A stretch of 64,000 nt of DNA from Polytrichum commune (taxonomy: Eukaryota > Streptophyta > Polytrichopsida > Polytrichales > Polytrichaceae), in the NCBI GenBank assembly GCA_950295325.1, contig OX485807.1:6264501-6328500 (forward strand). The letters run 5' to 3'. Within the stretch, counting starts at the first letter, position 1. Each line of letters opens with the position of its first letter. Of this stretch, positions 12,271 through 23,071 are shown piece by piece. Below the pieces are notes generated by a model that had not been told where the DNA came from, did no database searches, and saw only the letters and a list, made by a program, of their open reading frames with translations. A program made the translations under genes and the position numbers.

Positions 12271-15200
12271 ATGTCAAGCCGAGCAATGATGCGTTTGAGG
12301 CTTCCTGTAGTAGCTGCCAAGCATGCTGTTGGATTTCAATCCAAATTTTGTCGATCGAGTCCTCGAGCTTCTTCTTCGTCTTCTTCTTCAATGCAAAGGT
12401 CACATACCACAGGTGATCAATCCCCACAGAATTGCAAACAAAGTGACATCAAGTTTGAAATAGCTTGAAATGCTATTTTGGATGCATTGAATTAGGTCAC
12501 AGGGATTTATATTTATGTGTGTCTTTCCTTGGTTGTTGTTGTATGCTAAGGTTAGTGGCCTTTAAATGGACACTTTTAGTTCTGCACCCACTTTTTTTTG
12601 TAGGATGCGAAAACATAAAATGATTGCAAGCTGATTGCCAATTCCAAATCGTGTTTGTAGCCATTTACCTTGTAATTCTTGGAGCTCGTAAGAATATCTT
12701 ATTCATTATCAACGCGAAGCTGCTCAAGCTCATCAAATGGTCATAAAGATTCTCCCAAGTATGATCTTGACTATGGAGCCTAAAAATGATTTTTGAACAA
12801 ATTTTGAGCACAGAGTCCAATCTCTTACAGGTGGTGGTGGCTTGGAGAAACCGCAGCCATATGGAGCACTCCTACTTGATGTTGGAGGCACATTGTTGGA
12901 GACCTCACAACCTGTTCCAGAAGTGTATGCCACAATTGGTGCCAAATATGGTACGTGCTGCAATTTTGACGGTCTCTTACTTCTCTTGTTTTGGATTGTC
13001 TCATTTGGTTAACAATTGTGATGAATCATGAAGATTGTCATTTCAAGTTTCACCAAAATCGGAGTTAAGATGCAAAAGTTTCAAGAAGTCCAAGCTCTTT
13101 GAAGTGGTCACATTAAGGTTGAGGCATCTATAACCGATAAAATAAGAGAGTTTGCATCTGCTTACGAGTAATAGGAGGGAATTGTTTTCTTGCAAAGAGA
13201 AACAATTTCTAAGGAGAATGCAATTTTTTTTCTTTTTTCATGAATATGGAAATTGCTAAAAATCTTGAAGCGGTAAAGTTAGGGTAGCACATAGCTGATC
13301 TATAGGTTAACCCATAACCGCTCATCTAAATTCTAATGCTTGGCTACGACAGTTGTCAAAATTCTTATGAGGGTAATCAATCACAAGCCACCACCACATA
13401 AACCTTAACTCCGTTGTCCTAAAAAATATAGATCTCATCCATGTCGGCATAACATGACCCTAACGAGCGGTTAAATGGATCTGGTCGACTATGGATGCCT
13501 CAACCTTAGGCCCTCCCACTCCAATTGTGGCCCTCCCACCCAATTGTGTGCACTATTGAACTGAGAATAGTGCCTATGTACTGAGCACACAATCCAATCT
13601 CACCATGACACGTGTCATTTTTGGGTCTATTTTTATCTACAACCCTTGCTAGATAAGGTAGATGGGTCTCAAAAGGTTACTTTTTCCAACTAGCCCACTT
13701 CTCCTTGGACATGAAACATGCGATGAGTACAAGATGGTTAGCAAATCCAAATCGAGGTTGTAGCCACTTTCCCCATAATTTTCGGAGCTCATATGAATAC
13801 CTTGTTTAGTATCAAAGTAAAGATTCTCGTGCTCATAGAATGATCATATAGGTCCCCCCAATTAAGTCGATTATTGAGGCTACAATGGTTATCATATTTT
13901 GAGCACGTAGTCCAATCTCTTTTAAACACGTGTCTTTTTGGTAACTGTTCTTGGAGCCACACCAAACCACATACCACTCAAATATAGGTGTTCGACTAAG
14001 ATAAGTAACTGAACTAGGCACGCCTACCTTACCACTCAAATGTAGGTGTCTAATTAAGAAGAGTGACCACGTAAGGCCCACATACCTTCATACATGTTCG
14101 TTCCTTCTCTTTCTTGTTTTTGAATTGTCTCATCTAACTAGCAATTGCGATGGATCATGCAGATTGTCATGTCAAGTTTCAAAATGAAATTTGAGATGCA
14201 AAACTCATAGGAGGTCGAGGTGAAGATTCTCTTTTTGTTAAAGTGGTCACATAGGCCCTCCCACCCGTGTTCCCTATCGAACCTCGAATGGTGTCTATAT
14301 TTTAAGCACATAGCCAATCTCACCATGACATGTGTCTTTCTTTTTGTCCATTTTTTGTTGTTGATAAAATCGCTCTATTGATTTTGTGTGTGTAGGAGTG
14401 AAGGCTACAGCTGCTGACATTAAGAAGGGATTCAAAAAAGCCTTTGCTGAGCCATGGCCTGAACGGCTCCGATATGAGGTAGGTGAATCTTCATTGCATT
14501 TCCTTTTTTTTAATCTTGAACATGTCAAAAAAATTGGTCCTCTGCAATTCGCATGATTAAATGGCAAGGGAGCTTTGGTGGTTTTTCTTTATTAAACAAT
14601 TTTGCTTGATTGCCACCATTGTGCACACGAAAATAAGATAAGGGAGCCTGTTTCAATTACTTATCCTAATCGGACATCTATATTTTAGTGATGTGTGGGT
14701 AGTTGTGGGTCTAAAAATGGAGACTTGAAAGGCTTTATGTGTTTAAAAATTGGACTATGTGCTCAAAATTTGTCAATTTTTTTAGGTTCAGTAGTCAACA
14801 TAATTGGGGGGACCTAGATGATTATTTAAGAAAGAGATTTTTTGCTTTGATAATGGATAAGGTACTCAAATGAGTTCCAAAATTGATGGGAAAAAGGGTT
14901 ACGACCTTTATTTGGATTTGCTAATCATCTCATATTAATCTCATGCTTAATATCCTAGGAGAAGTGGGTGTGGAATTAAAGTGTATGTTTTAGGCCCACT
15001 TACCATAACACAAGAACTTGGGGTATTGGTGAGCAGGGAGATGGCAGACCCTTTTGGCGATACGCAGTGGCAACGGCCACTGGCTGTTCTGACGACACTT
15101 ATTTTGAGGAACTGTACCAAGTGAGAATCTGTAGAATTTAAATTTGGTGGTTTGTAGACATCAAAGGTCTGTGGAAGATGTTTCGTGAGTTCTATACTCA

Positions 15201-17213
15201 TAAGAGGAAACCAAATTCGTTTGAGATTGTTAACCTAATTTTTTACATTACAAATTCAGTCGGTTTTCACACCATATCAGTTATTTTGTTTCATCTATAT
15301 AACTTTGATCTCAACTGGAATCTTCAGCATTATGCCAAGGGTGAAGCATGGAAAGTAGCCATTGGGGCACCTGAAGCTCTTGAACGTCTACGAGCAGCTG
15401 GAGGTACAGTAATTAATTTGAAAAGTTGGTATCTTTTTTTGGAATTGTTGAGGTACAATCCCTATGATCCACAAAAGTAATGAGTTAAAGTTTCTCCTTA
15501 TTGCACAAGCTACCTTAAGTTAAAGTTCTGAAGGATGTTATTGTTGTCACTACGTTGAAATTTGCTTGACAGGTGCTTGAGCTAATCGTTTTACTACAAC
15601 TTTGTCTGTTCACACATATGATACACATAACAACATGCCTGCTTATGTCAATATTTGTCATATGATGTTGATTTTGCAGTGAAACTAGCCGTGGTTTCCA
15701 ACTTTGACTCAAGGTTACGACCCATTTTGCAAGATTTGGAGGTGTATAACTTGTAAGGCTCTTCCTTTGTTCGAGTGCTTCAAAACCCATTTCAAGTTAC
15801 ATTATTGCAGATTTCGAATTATGTTGGGTGGAATTCCTTTGTTTTTTAACAGAAACGTTGCTACTAATGGCAGGTTTGATGCACTGATCGTCTCCGCAGA
15901 AATCGGTTATGAAAAACCATCTCCAGAAATTTTCCAAGCTGCATTAAGTAAGCTTCTCTGCTCAAAGTTCTTTTACTGGAATATAAACCAGACCACTGTT
16001 TCCAAGCTGTTACTTCCTTGACCACCAAGTGACTTGGAAATCCAATCTTCAATCTTTGCAGGAGGGTTACAAGTGATTGTGGTTTCATCAAACTAAGGTA
16101 GATGGGTCTTGAATGGTTACTATTTTACAACTAGCTCACTTCTTGTAGGATATGAAACACTCAATTAGTACGATATGAGGAGCAAATCCAAATCAATGGC
16201 CTAGCGACTTTCCTCATAATTTTTGGAGCTTGCATGAATATCTTATTCATTACCAAGTGAAGATTTTTGTGCTCATTCATTGGTTATATAGGTCCCCCCA
16301 ATTACATTGACTATTAAGCCTAGAATGGTTATCATATTTTGAGCACGTACTTTAATCTTTGTCAAACACATGTCTTTAAGGTATCCATTCTTGGAGCCAC
16401 ACCGAACGATATACCATTGAACTTTAGGTATCCAGGTAAGACAGTTACCGAATTAGGCACATTTACGTCAAATCTTTTTAGCGTTGGAGAGCCATTATTC
16501 TCCATTTTTTGAATATTAGTAATGTTTTTCCATGTTTTGTACACAGGTCAGTTAGGTGTTGTTGCTTCAAATGCTGTGCATGTTGGAGATGACCCCATAG
16601 ATGACAAACAAGGGGCTATTGCCGTAGGCTTAGAGTCATGGTAATCTTCCAAACCAAATTACGCTTTTACTTATTTTACAGCTTTTTTGTCTCGGAGAGA
16701 TCTTAAGAAAGTGGTGTTATGAACTCAACCATGTGATACTAAACTGAATTGTCCTAGTGTATGCTACAGTAATTCTCTAGAATCCACATTAACTTTCAAC
16801 CTACGTTAAATCTCTAGTTAAAATATTTCTGTGGCCACATCGATTGTTCCTCCACGAAATTAATGTGGGTGACAATTTATTTCATGTTACTTTTTTCTTT
16901 GAACTACTATATAAGGTGTTGGTTGGAATCCTGCATGTAGTCTTCAACCCACATTACTTCCACCATCACTAGAGAATTAGCATGGCCCACATTGATTATT
17001 TTCACATTAATTTTCCACCCACACTAGCAGGATTATTTAGTGCACTCAAATTCTATCGCTTTGAATTCAGTTGCAGCAGTAGGATTTAAGGAATCCTAAT
17101 AACAAACTGCTATTCAATGGATCAATTGTGACAGGCTCTGGAAGGTGGATATTACCACATTTGGAGAGCTTGCAGATCGAGTCCTGCAACCGGTGGCTCG
17201 CCAAGCTCGATAG
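12271..17213 (+). CDS. HAD-superfamily hydrolase, HDHD3-like, organelle-targeted N-terminus (9 exons)
   Basis: Exons: 12271-12412, 12831-12950, 14396-14478, 15037-15120, 15328-15403, 15680-15752, 15874-15947, 16547-16640, 17135-17213. Every junction is GT/AG with matching phase, giving 274 residues. Residues 1-47 are rich in Arg, Ser and Ala with no acidic residue, as in mitochondrial or plastid transit peptides. HAD motifs follow: I at DVGGTL (Asp64), II at AVVSNFD (Ser175), III at GYEKPSPEIF (Lys207) and IV at HVGDDPIDD (231-237). PWPERLRY and GDGRPFW mark the helical cap of the plant HDHD3-like branch. The second Asp of motif I (DxD) is Gly66, which weakens a simple phosphatase call; substrate is unknown. 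The ATG at 12271 is used because it opens the basic leader and has GCC ATG context. Introns carry many family A repeats, and the exon 2 acceptor lies at the edge of one. Confidence 0.92.
12600..12830 (+). mobile_element. Truncated family A repeat ending at the exon 2 splice acceptor
   Basis: It runs from 'TAGGATGCGAAAACAT' through 'GCTCGTAAGAATATCTTATTC' blocks to 'TTTTGAGCACAGAGTCCAAT', then TCTCTTACAG where exon 2 begins. In full copies (for example 13900-13935) the same place reads GTCCAATCTCTTTTAAACAC. The repeat therefore contributes the polypyrimidine tract of this intron. Confidence 0.6.
13655..14060 (+). mobile_element. Family A repeat, near full length, in HAD intron 2
   Basis: It begins at 'AAGGTAGATGGGTCTC' and continues through the family landmarks, including GTCCCCCCAATTAAGTCGA, 'GAGCACGTAGTCCAATCTC' and 'AACTAGGCACG'. 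Flanking fragments at 13500-13640 and 14200-14345 repeat parts of the same sequence, so intron 2 has grown by repeated insertion or duplication. Confidence 0.65.
14640..14960 (-). mobile_element. Family A repeat, inverted, in HAD intron 3
   Basis: It is the reverse complement of the family A core: 'AATTGGGGGGACCTAGATG', then 'TTTGCTTTGATAATGGATAAGG', then 'GGATTTGCTAATCATCTCATA'. It is opposite in orientation to the copies in introns 1, 2 and 7 of the same gene. Confidence 0.6.
16095..16470 (+). mobile_element. Family A repeat in HAD intron 7
   Basis: It starts 'AAGGTAGATGGGTCTTGAAT' and ends 'CGAATTAGGCAC'. It shares most landmarks with 13655-14060, including TCCCCCCAATTA and 'TTTTGAGCACGTA'. 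It ends about 75 bp before the exon 8 acceptor at 16546. Confidence 0.65.
16735..17046. mobile_element. Family E MITE in HAD intron 8
   Basis: Relative of the complete element at 29233-29612. It shares 'ATTCTCTAGA', 'CACATTAACTTTCAACC', 'AATGTGGGTG', 'AAGGTGTTGGT' and the right end 'GGATTATTTAGTGCAC'. Its left end is degraded. It ends about 90 bp upstream of the last exon. Confidence 0.6.
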
Positions 17214-17559
17214 TTGAGCATCATTCTTTTTCCTGTCAATTTGGTAGCCACTAAATGAAGCTTCTGATTAGTGACAAGTGGCCTTGAAGGAATACGACAC
17301 TAAATATGATTTATAGTGTCATATGGTATTTAATGTCACTGTGGCAACTTTCTGGATGATATTTCTCATGAATAAGTAAACAAATACTGTCATGGATGAT
17401 GGATAAGTTCATTCCTTGGTCAAAACCCTACCTTCTCTTGTCAGCAACTTGTGATGAACTATTGTCATGGATGTTTGAAATTTGGATGTCCTGTGACAGT
17501 AATCGAAACACTGTAAATCTATAATCTCCCAAGAAAATTACAATGAATGAAAAATAATG

Positions 17560-17660
17560 TTGGGTTAACATTTAGTGTTGGTGACACTATACCGTGGCTT
17601 CCAGTTAGTATTGAGCAAGGCAATTGGAATTGGTGACACTAAATATCATATTTAGTGTAG
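17560..17660 (-). mobile_element. 'TTTAGTGTC' family repeat (uninterrupted relative of the 40.8-kb target)
   Basis: Reads 'ACATTTAGTGTTGGTGACAC', then 'CAGTTAGTATTGAGCAA', then 'GGTGACACTAAATATCATAT'. The reverse complement of the DNA flanking the MITE at 40834-41233 has the same blocks in the same order, without the insertion. It lies just downstream of the HAD gene. Confidence 0.6.
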
Positions 17661-17795
17661 TTTCTCCAACCGTTGTTCGGGGGAAAGTGATTGCTTGCTG
17701 TTTGTTAAATATTCTAGATTGAATTTCATCTTCTTGTTATTCATGGCAAAGTGTAGAAGTGGTAATCATAACTCAAACCAGTGTATTGAGGTTCT

Positions 17796-18630
17796 TCATA
17801 CTGAAATTGTGACGGCTTTTCCAGCACCTAAACCCCATCTTTCTTTGTAGCACAAGAAATTCTTCCAACTTACTCGCACTCTAGTTGTCGATTCATCCCC
17901 TGCCCAAAGGTAATTCCTAAGGAGTGCACAAATTTGGTGAACTACTTTCCTTACACAAACACTATTAGCTTTGCATCCACTGCTAGTAGGATATGAAACA
18001 CACAAATAGTGCACAACGATTAGCAAATCCAAATCATTTCTGTAGCCATTTTCCTTGTAAGTTAGGAGCTCATATGTTTATCTCTTTCATAATTGAAGTG
18101 AAGCACCTCTTTCTCATGAAATGCTTATGTAGATCCCCTCAGAGGTGATGGTTGTTGAGCCTAGAATCATTAATGAATTTTGAGCACGTAGTCCAATCTC
18201 CTTAAAACATGTCTTTTTGGTGCCCATTCTAAAATCCACACTTAATCACACACCCCTTGCATATAGGTGTCCATTCAAGATGAGTACTGAATTAGGCCTG
18301 CTTGCCGTAGGATAAAGTACAAAAGGGCTGAAAGTAACACATGGTTGACGACAAGCTCACACCCTTCCAAACACAAGTGGATTGTACACAAATATGTGAA
18401 CTTCTTCTTTACTTTGTCAAGTAGAAACTTATCAGTATCCGACTTTGATAGGTTGAGACTTTGAGACCAAAATGAGTGTCTAGAAATATAAACAACCATT
18501 CCCTTTGCAGCGCATTACCACTGAAAATTGTGTCACCAGCTAGATCTATCCTCTCCATTCTTGTAGAAAGAAGCCATACTCTTTGACCAATTATTGTCAA
18601 GACCAGATGCATCTCCAAAGTCATCAATTA
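17796..18630 (-). pseudogene. L1-like LINE reverse transcriptase C-terminal relic
   Basis: Two minus-strand stretches match the region after the catalytic core of plant L1-type reverse transcriptases. At about 18460-18310 the reading includes LLDKVKKKF...LCLEGCELVVNHVLLSA, like 'LLxKIxKKL...LSLAGRxLVxNQVLLS'. At 17960-17815 it includes ALLRNYLWAGDEST and RVRVSWKN, like 'LIRNYLWSG...RVSW'. Stops and frameshifts are scattered through it. A family A repeat (about 17985-18300) splits the two stretches. Weaker similarity may extend upstream to about 19235. It is non-functional. Confidence 0.6.
17985..18300 (+). mobile_element. Family A repeat inserted in the LINE relic
   Basis: It runs from 'TAGGATATGAAACACACAAA' to 'GAATTAGGC' with the usual internal blocks. 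It interrupts the reverse transcriptase reading between the LLxK...NHVLLS part and the LRNYLWAG part, so it inserted after the LINE. GTAGGATA occurs at both edges but is also part of one other family A copy, so it is not safe as a target duplication. Confidence 0.6.
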
Positions 18631-19235
18631 AGGATGTTCGCCAAATTACAAACATGCCTTTTAGAACACCAGACAATGTAAGCAATGCCATATTTGAGAG
18701 AGTTCCTGCGTTGTACCATTGGGGAGCCTAAAATGCACTCAAGATTACCAGACCCTCACAAGTTTTCTTCGTGAACACATCTTCAAGTATTCCATTTTGT
18801 GAGAAATCAGTTGAAGTAAGTTGGAATGTCCATTATTTTCTTCGGTAGATTGTCCAGGTCACTCTCTATCAAAGAGAAAACATCGTACAAAAAGTAGGAT
18901 CTGTTGAAGTGATAGAAACATCAAGAAGCATGTTGTGCGCTTGAAGTTTAGGTTATTACCTTGTAATCGAGTGGCATTCAACTCCCAAGACTATTTGGAC
19001 ACTCAAAAAAGTTAAAATCACTAGCATACCATCTGAAGGAATCGCATATGCTTTTGTAGTCAGAGTTCCTACCATTCAAGTCCCAGGTTCCAATACTTAC
19101 CAAATGGCTCCTCCAGACTTGTCTCATGTTATGTGCCCTAATTCTATCACAGATCACCAAACATAGTTTGGATGCCCAAACAAGAACGAAGCTGAGATTA
19201 TGCACATCTTCACCGCTTAGCCTAGTCATCATCAA

Positions 19236-21470
19236 TCAAGCAATTCAGTACACTGCCAAAAAGCTTTCTCACAGACTTCTCTGCACTTCAACGCAATCGA
19301 ATTCCAAGAATTTAACAAGACAGGAAGCAGAATACTCACACTTCCGGTAATCAAAAATAAATAAAAACTCGTCGTCTTTTCATCTCTTAGCGTCAAAGAG
19401 CGTTTGTACATGATATTGGCCACATGAAAGTGAATTTCACCAACCCATCACACTGCTTCAATGCAGTAGTTTCATGAGTCATTTCTTAGAATCGGGAAAG
19501 GAGACAGTCACTACTGCTCAAATGTGCACTATTCAAATTATCGCATTTCTTAGGGAGGTGTACTTCTGGATGCAAGCACAATCTACGATTGAATTCAAAA
19601 TTAGAAGATAAGAGAAAGTAACATTTTCTGATGATGTCATTCCTCGGAAACCAATATTTGGTTTGCACATTTGTGCGCACGTGGCAGTGAGCAATGTGCG
19701 AGTTGGTCACTCTTACCGGCAACTTTGGTTGATTCCTACCCGGACGCTGAGACTGGGCGTGACCCCGGCGTTGAACCACCCGGGCCTGGGACAGCCTCCT
19801 TCTCCTTTTTCTTAAAAGGAAACCGTATGGCCTGCAATATAGACCAGGTCGGGTTCCTCGGCATTGTTTTGTCACGTTCTTGACGCTTGAAAAACGTGAG
19901 TACGCCAGCTTTTCCACAGCAACCACCCATGGTTTTCTATTAAGCGTCTCGTTTCCCTGTGTGATCACAATTGTAGTTGTACTTGCGGAATTGTTCTCCC
20001 TGTTGTCATTAACACAAGGGTGCAGTGCCAGAGACTCCAATTATATCTGAGGTCACCCACTTGGTCTGCGGCACGCGTGATCATCATGCAAACCCAACTG
20101 AATCAGCTGCCCCTGCAGATATAACCAAATTAATTTAGTGATTCTTACACGCACATACTCTTCAACGTCGTAACTGCCAAACCCTTTAACCACCTTCTCA
20201 ATATCTCTCTGATATTGCAATGTCCAAATTTGAAGAAACTGGGAAAGATGTTGATTTTACAAAGGTGTTGAAAATAGGAATGAATATGGCATCTTGTTCA
20301 TCAAATTACAGATAGAGTTGGCTGTGAATTTGGTCCTTATGTTGCAAAAGGTTGTATGTCCTTGATTGAATTCAAAACGTCGGCAATTACATGCCCCGAA
20401 AGACTGTTTGAATCTATTTGACAGAAACTTGATCAAGTCTGCCTATGGATTGCAATTATATGCTTAAAAGGGGAATTGTGCCTCTATTTCAATTCGTCCA
20501 TGCGTCTGGGTATGGTGGTCAAATCTTGAAGTGCACACATCGTCACGTGCTCGCCCATGACATGGGCAGACACGGTGGTCACATACAACATAAATTCAAA
20601 TTCAAAATTGATCAATGAGGCCCACCCGGGTTTGCTGGGAAGATTTTCCCCCAATTCGGCACGAACCCTTTGATGTAAAGGTCCAGATCAATCGTGAGCT
20701 TCACCACTCACAGCTTCATTTCTGCATAGTTAGGCCTCCACCCAGCCTCAATTCTGTATAGTTAGATGGGTGGAGGGCCGTTCATGACGCATAGTTGCAA
20801 GAAGGGGAGCGAATGGCCAAAAGAGGAGCTGAACAGGTTTCCTAAGATTTTAAAAGGCCACTTGCGATATGTCTATTTGTAACAAGAGTAAAAGATGTCA
20901 ACTTAGAGTAGAATTAACTCTCTACTTAGCCATTGGATGCAATTCTCCAGGCTCCTTTACAAATCATATTTCATTCTCTCACAAACTGTCCAGTGTCATA
21001 GATTGACCAGATGCCAAGTTCAACATGACCACCTGCTGAAAATAATCTAATCTAATCTAATCTTAGCACCTGGTTGGAAGAGCGGTTTAGGGTAATCCTA
21101 ACCACCTCATGTGCCCGTTCGCTCACTGGGTTACAGCAAACTTGTCAACTTTTTCTCCACTCTCTCCGTGTTGGAAAATGTAAAACTCTTCGTGCGAGTG
21201 GGCAACAATGACTTGTAAGAGAAAATTCTTGTCATCAATAGTCAGGACACTCGTTTAAATGGCTACGTATCCATTTCAAGTTCAGCTGGTCTTTTAACAC
21301 ATATATAGTCTTACTACAAAAATCTGTTTGACAGCAAACAACACTGGAGTTGTTGGTGAGAGAATTGAAATAACTCAGCATAAGGATACAGAACACACTG
21401 ACATTCAATATGTGTAAAATACAGTCCAAGGGAAGCTTATGGGAATCCTAAACTAAACTACAAATGTGGA
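19236..21470. other. Intergenic between LINE relic and COPT gene
   Basis: The stretch 19640-20050 is more GC-rich than its surroundings and has overlapping open frames on both strands. The longest, 184 codons on the minus strand, has no motif I recognise. A short minus-strand frame starting near 19930 begins Met-Gly-Gly-Cys-Cys-Gly-Lys (see findings). A (TCTAA) run lies near 21042-21062. Nothing else is supported. Confidence 0.45.
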
Positions 21471-21479
21471 AGGTAATGA

Positions 21480-22450
21480 AAGGCTAATCTCCTCGGAAGC
21501 AGAACTCCCTAATGGCGAATTCTCAGCATCTTGCAGTGGTGCATTGATGTCCAATTCCATAGGCTTCCTGCACTGAGTAATGCCCCTCACCTATATATAT
21601 GAAATAAGGACCGACGAGTTGACAGACATATTTCATAGAAAACATCTAATTGCCCGTTGCTGCTTTCAGACGGAATCATCACCATTCTTGCAATAATCAC
21701 ATTCGAAGAGACCGCATCTTGAAAGAGATACTTCGAAATCCTCAACAAACAAACTTCTAGCATTCCCAAAGACTCTTGATTCAGGAGGAACAACACCGTT
21801 TGACCGCAAACATCAAGAAAAAAAGTCGAGAATGCTGAGAAGACTCATTGAAGTATGCATGACACACTACAATATATTCAGTAAGAATAAAAATACATTG
21901 AGGAAAGCTGATGAGCATCCCATTTCTTAAATACAACAGAGAGCTAGGGGCTCTTTTTTATGGTAGATCGCCCCTACCCAAAGTTTTATTCTATCATGGT
22001 ACACACACACATACTAACACTAATACTAACACTACACTACATTACACTACACATTTAGGGTTAACGTGATGATGCGCTACCAACTACCTAACAAAGAACC
22101 AAGAATTGACAAATTCTCGGCATCTTAAAGTGGCATGCAGCCTCCTCGCCAGTCCAAAGCTTCTCGATCTAAAATATCCCTCATCTATACAGGGAGAACG
22201 AGAGCTCGGATGTGATAAGCATAAATCTCAAAATCGTTAACACATTGAAAAATAAATCTAATGCCAGCTGATGGCTACAGTCACTAAGAACATCATTCCT
22301 ACAAATGTATTACATCCTAAGACCAACCTAGCGCATCTACTTTATCACAACCCCTGGAAACAAACAAAGTCGCGGCATAGCAATCCGTTAGAATGCACAT
22401 CATTACTTAAACCGAAGAAGATCTGAAGATTCTTCATATGGTGACACATC
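21480..22450. other. 3' flank of the COPT gene with two loosely similar segments
   Basis: 'AATTCTCAGCATCTTGCAGTGG' near 21520 and 'AATTCTCGGCATCTTAAAGTGG' near 22115 each precede similar short blocks ('CATCA', 'CGCATCT') in the same order over about 250-300 bp. This hints at an old duplication of the gene's 3' end. The region probably holds the 3' UTR; no polyadenylation site is placed. Confidence 0.35.
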
Positions 22451-22594
22451 ATCATCATCTTCTTCTTCGTTCAGAGCCGCTTTCTGATGGTAAAGAGACT
22501 CCACAAGCTGATGATGAAGACCACGTCCTTATCCTCCTCCTCTCATCTCCAGCTTCTCCAGAATTCTCCATATATGCACATCAGTGCACATATC

Positions 22595-23071
22595 CTAAGT
22601 AGGGCAGCAAGGGTCAGGGAATGTATCCTCATCATGACCAAGCGTATCACAACGAAAGAGGAAGAATCCAAATGACATCCCTGCGCAGATGACAAGAAAC
22701 ACTCCTCCATTGAATGACATGACTGCAAGCATGATCATGTAGCCCAGGCCAACCTTAACCCCGTACAAAAGAGACTCCAGGATGTTGATGAATACACTGG
22801 GACTTGTGAAGGCAACAACATCCCCCAATCGTCCTCCTCCTCCTCCGAGGAGAGGAGATTGGTTTGAGGAGTCATTCGAACTGGCAGCAGCTTTGTTGGC
22901 CTTCTCTGCCATCTTCACAAACACATTCTTCTTCGCTCCCAGCCATTCGTGGAGGATGCATGCTACGAAACATGCCACAAGGGTTAAGCTATACCCCTTC
23001 CATGTTGTCACGTGCCAATTGTCAAACAGGAGCGTCACCGTTGTCCCCCAGTAGAATGTCATATGCATCAT
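22595..23071 (-). CDS. CTR/COPT copper transporter, COPT5-like, intronless
   Basis: 158 residues in a single exon. The start is the ATG at 23071, giving MMHMTFYWG, the usual opening of plant vacuolar/endosomal COPT5-type proteins; no upstream in-frame ATG is needed. The Met-rich N-terminus (Met1, 2 and 4) is short. Three hydrophobic segments lie at about 24-44, 98-120 and 122-140. The second carries the copper-selectivity motif MxxxM (Met114, Met118) and the third carries GxxxG (Gly131, Gly135), both diagnostic of CTR transporters, which assemble as trimers and carry Cu(I). A cytosolic loop (about 45-95) has a basic start and a run of glycines. The tail ends DPCCPT, with the Cys pair typical of copper hand-off. 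Subfamily assignment rests on overall likeness; membrane location is inferred. Confidence 0.95.
   Translation of the reverse strand: MMHMTFYWGTTVTLLFDNWHVTTWKGYSLTLVACFVACILHEWLGAKKNVFVKMAEKANKAAASSNDSSNQSPLLGGGGGRLGDVVAFTSPSVFINILESLLYGVKVGLGYMIMLAVMSFNGGVFLVICAGMSFGFFLFRCDTLGHDEDTFPDPCCPT

Noticed and set aside
17985-18312. GTAGGATA as an 8-bp target duplication around the family A copy in the LINE
   Set aside because: The same GTAGGATA precedes TGAAACAC in another family A copy (16145), so the left one may be part of the element.
19486-20040. A 184-codon minus-strand frame as a gene
   Set aside because: Composition is Arg/Ser/Asn-rich with no motif, it overlaps other frames on both strands, and no splice partners were found. 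Left as unassigned.
21990-22065. A telomere-like satellite (ACACTA, TTTAGGG)
   Set aside because: Only one TTTAGGG occurs and the rest is irregular ACACTA/ACTAAC simple sequence; not an interstitial telomere.
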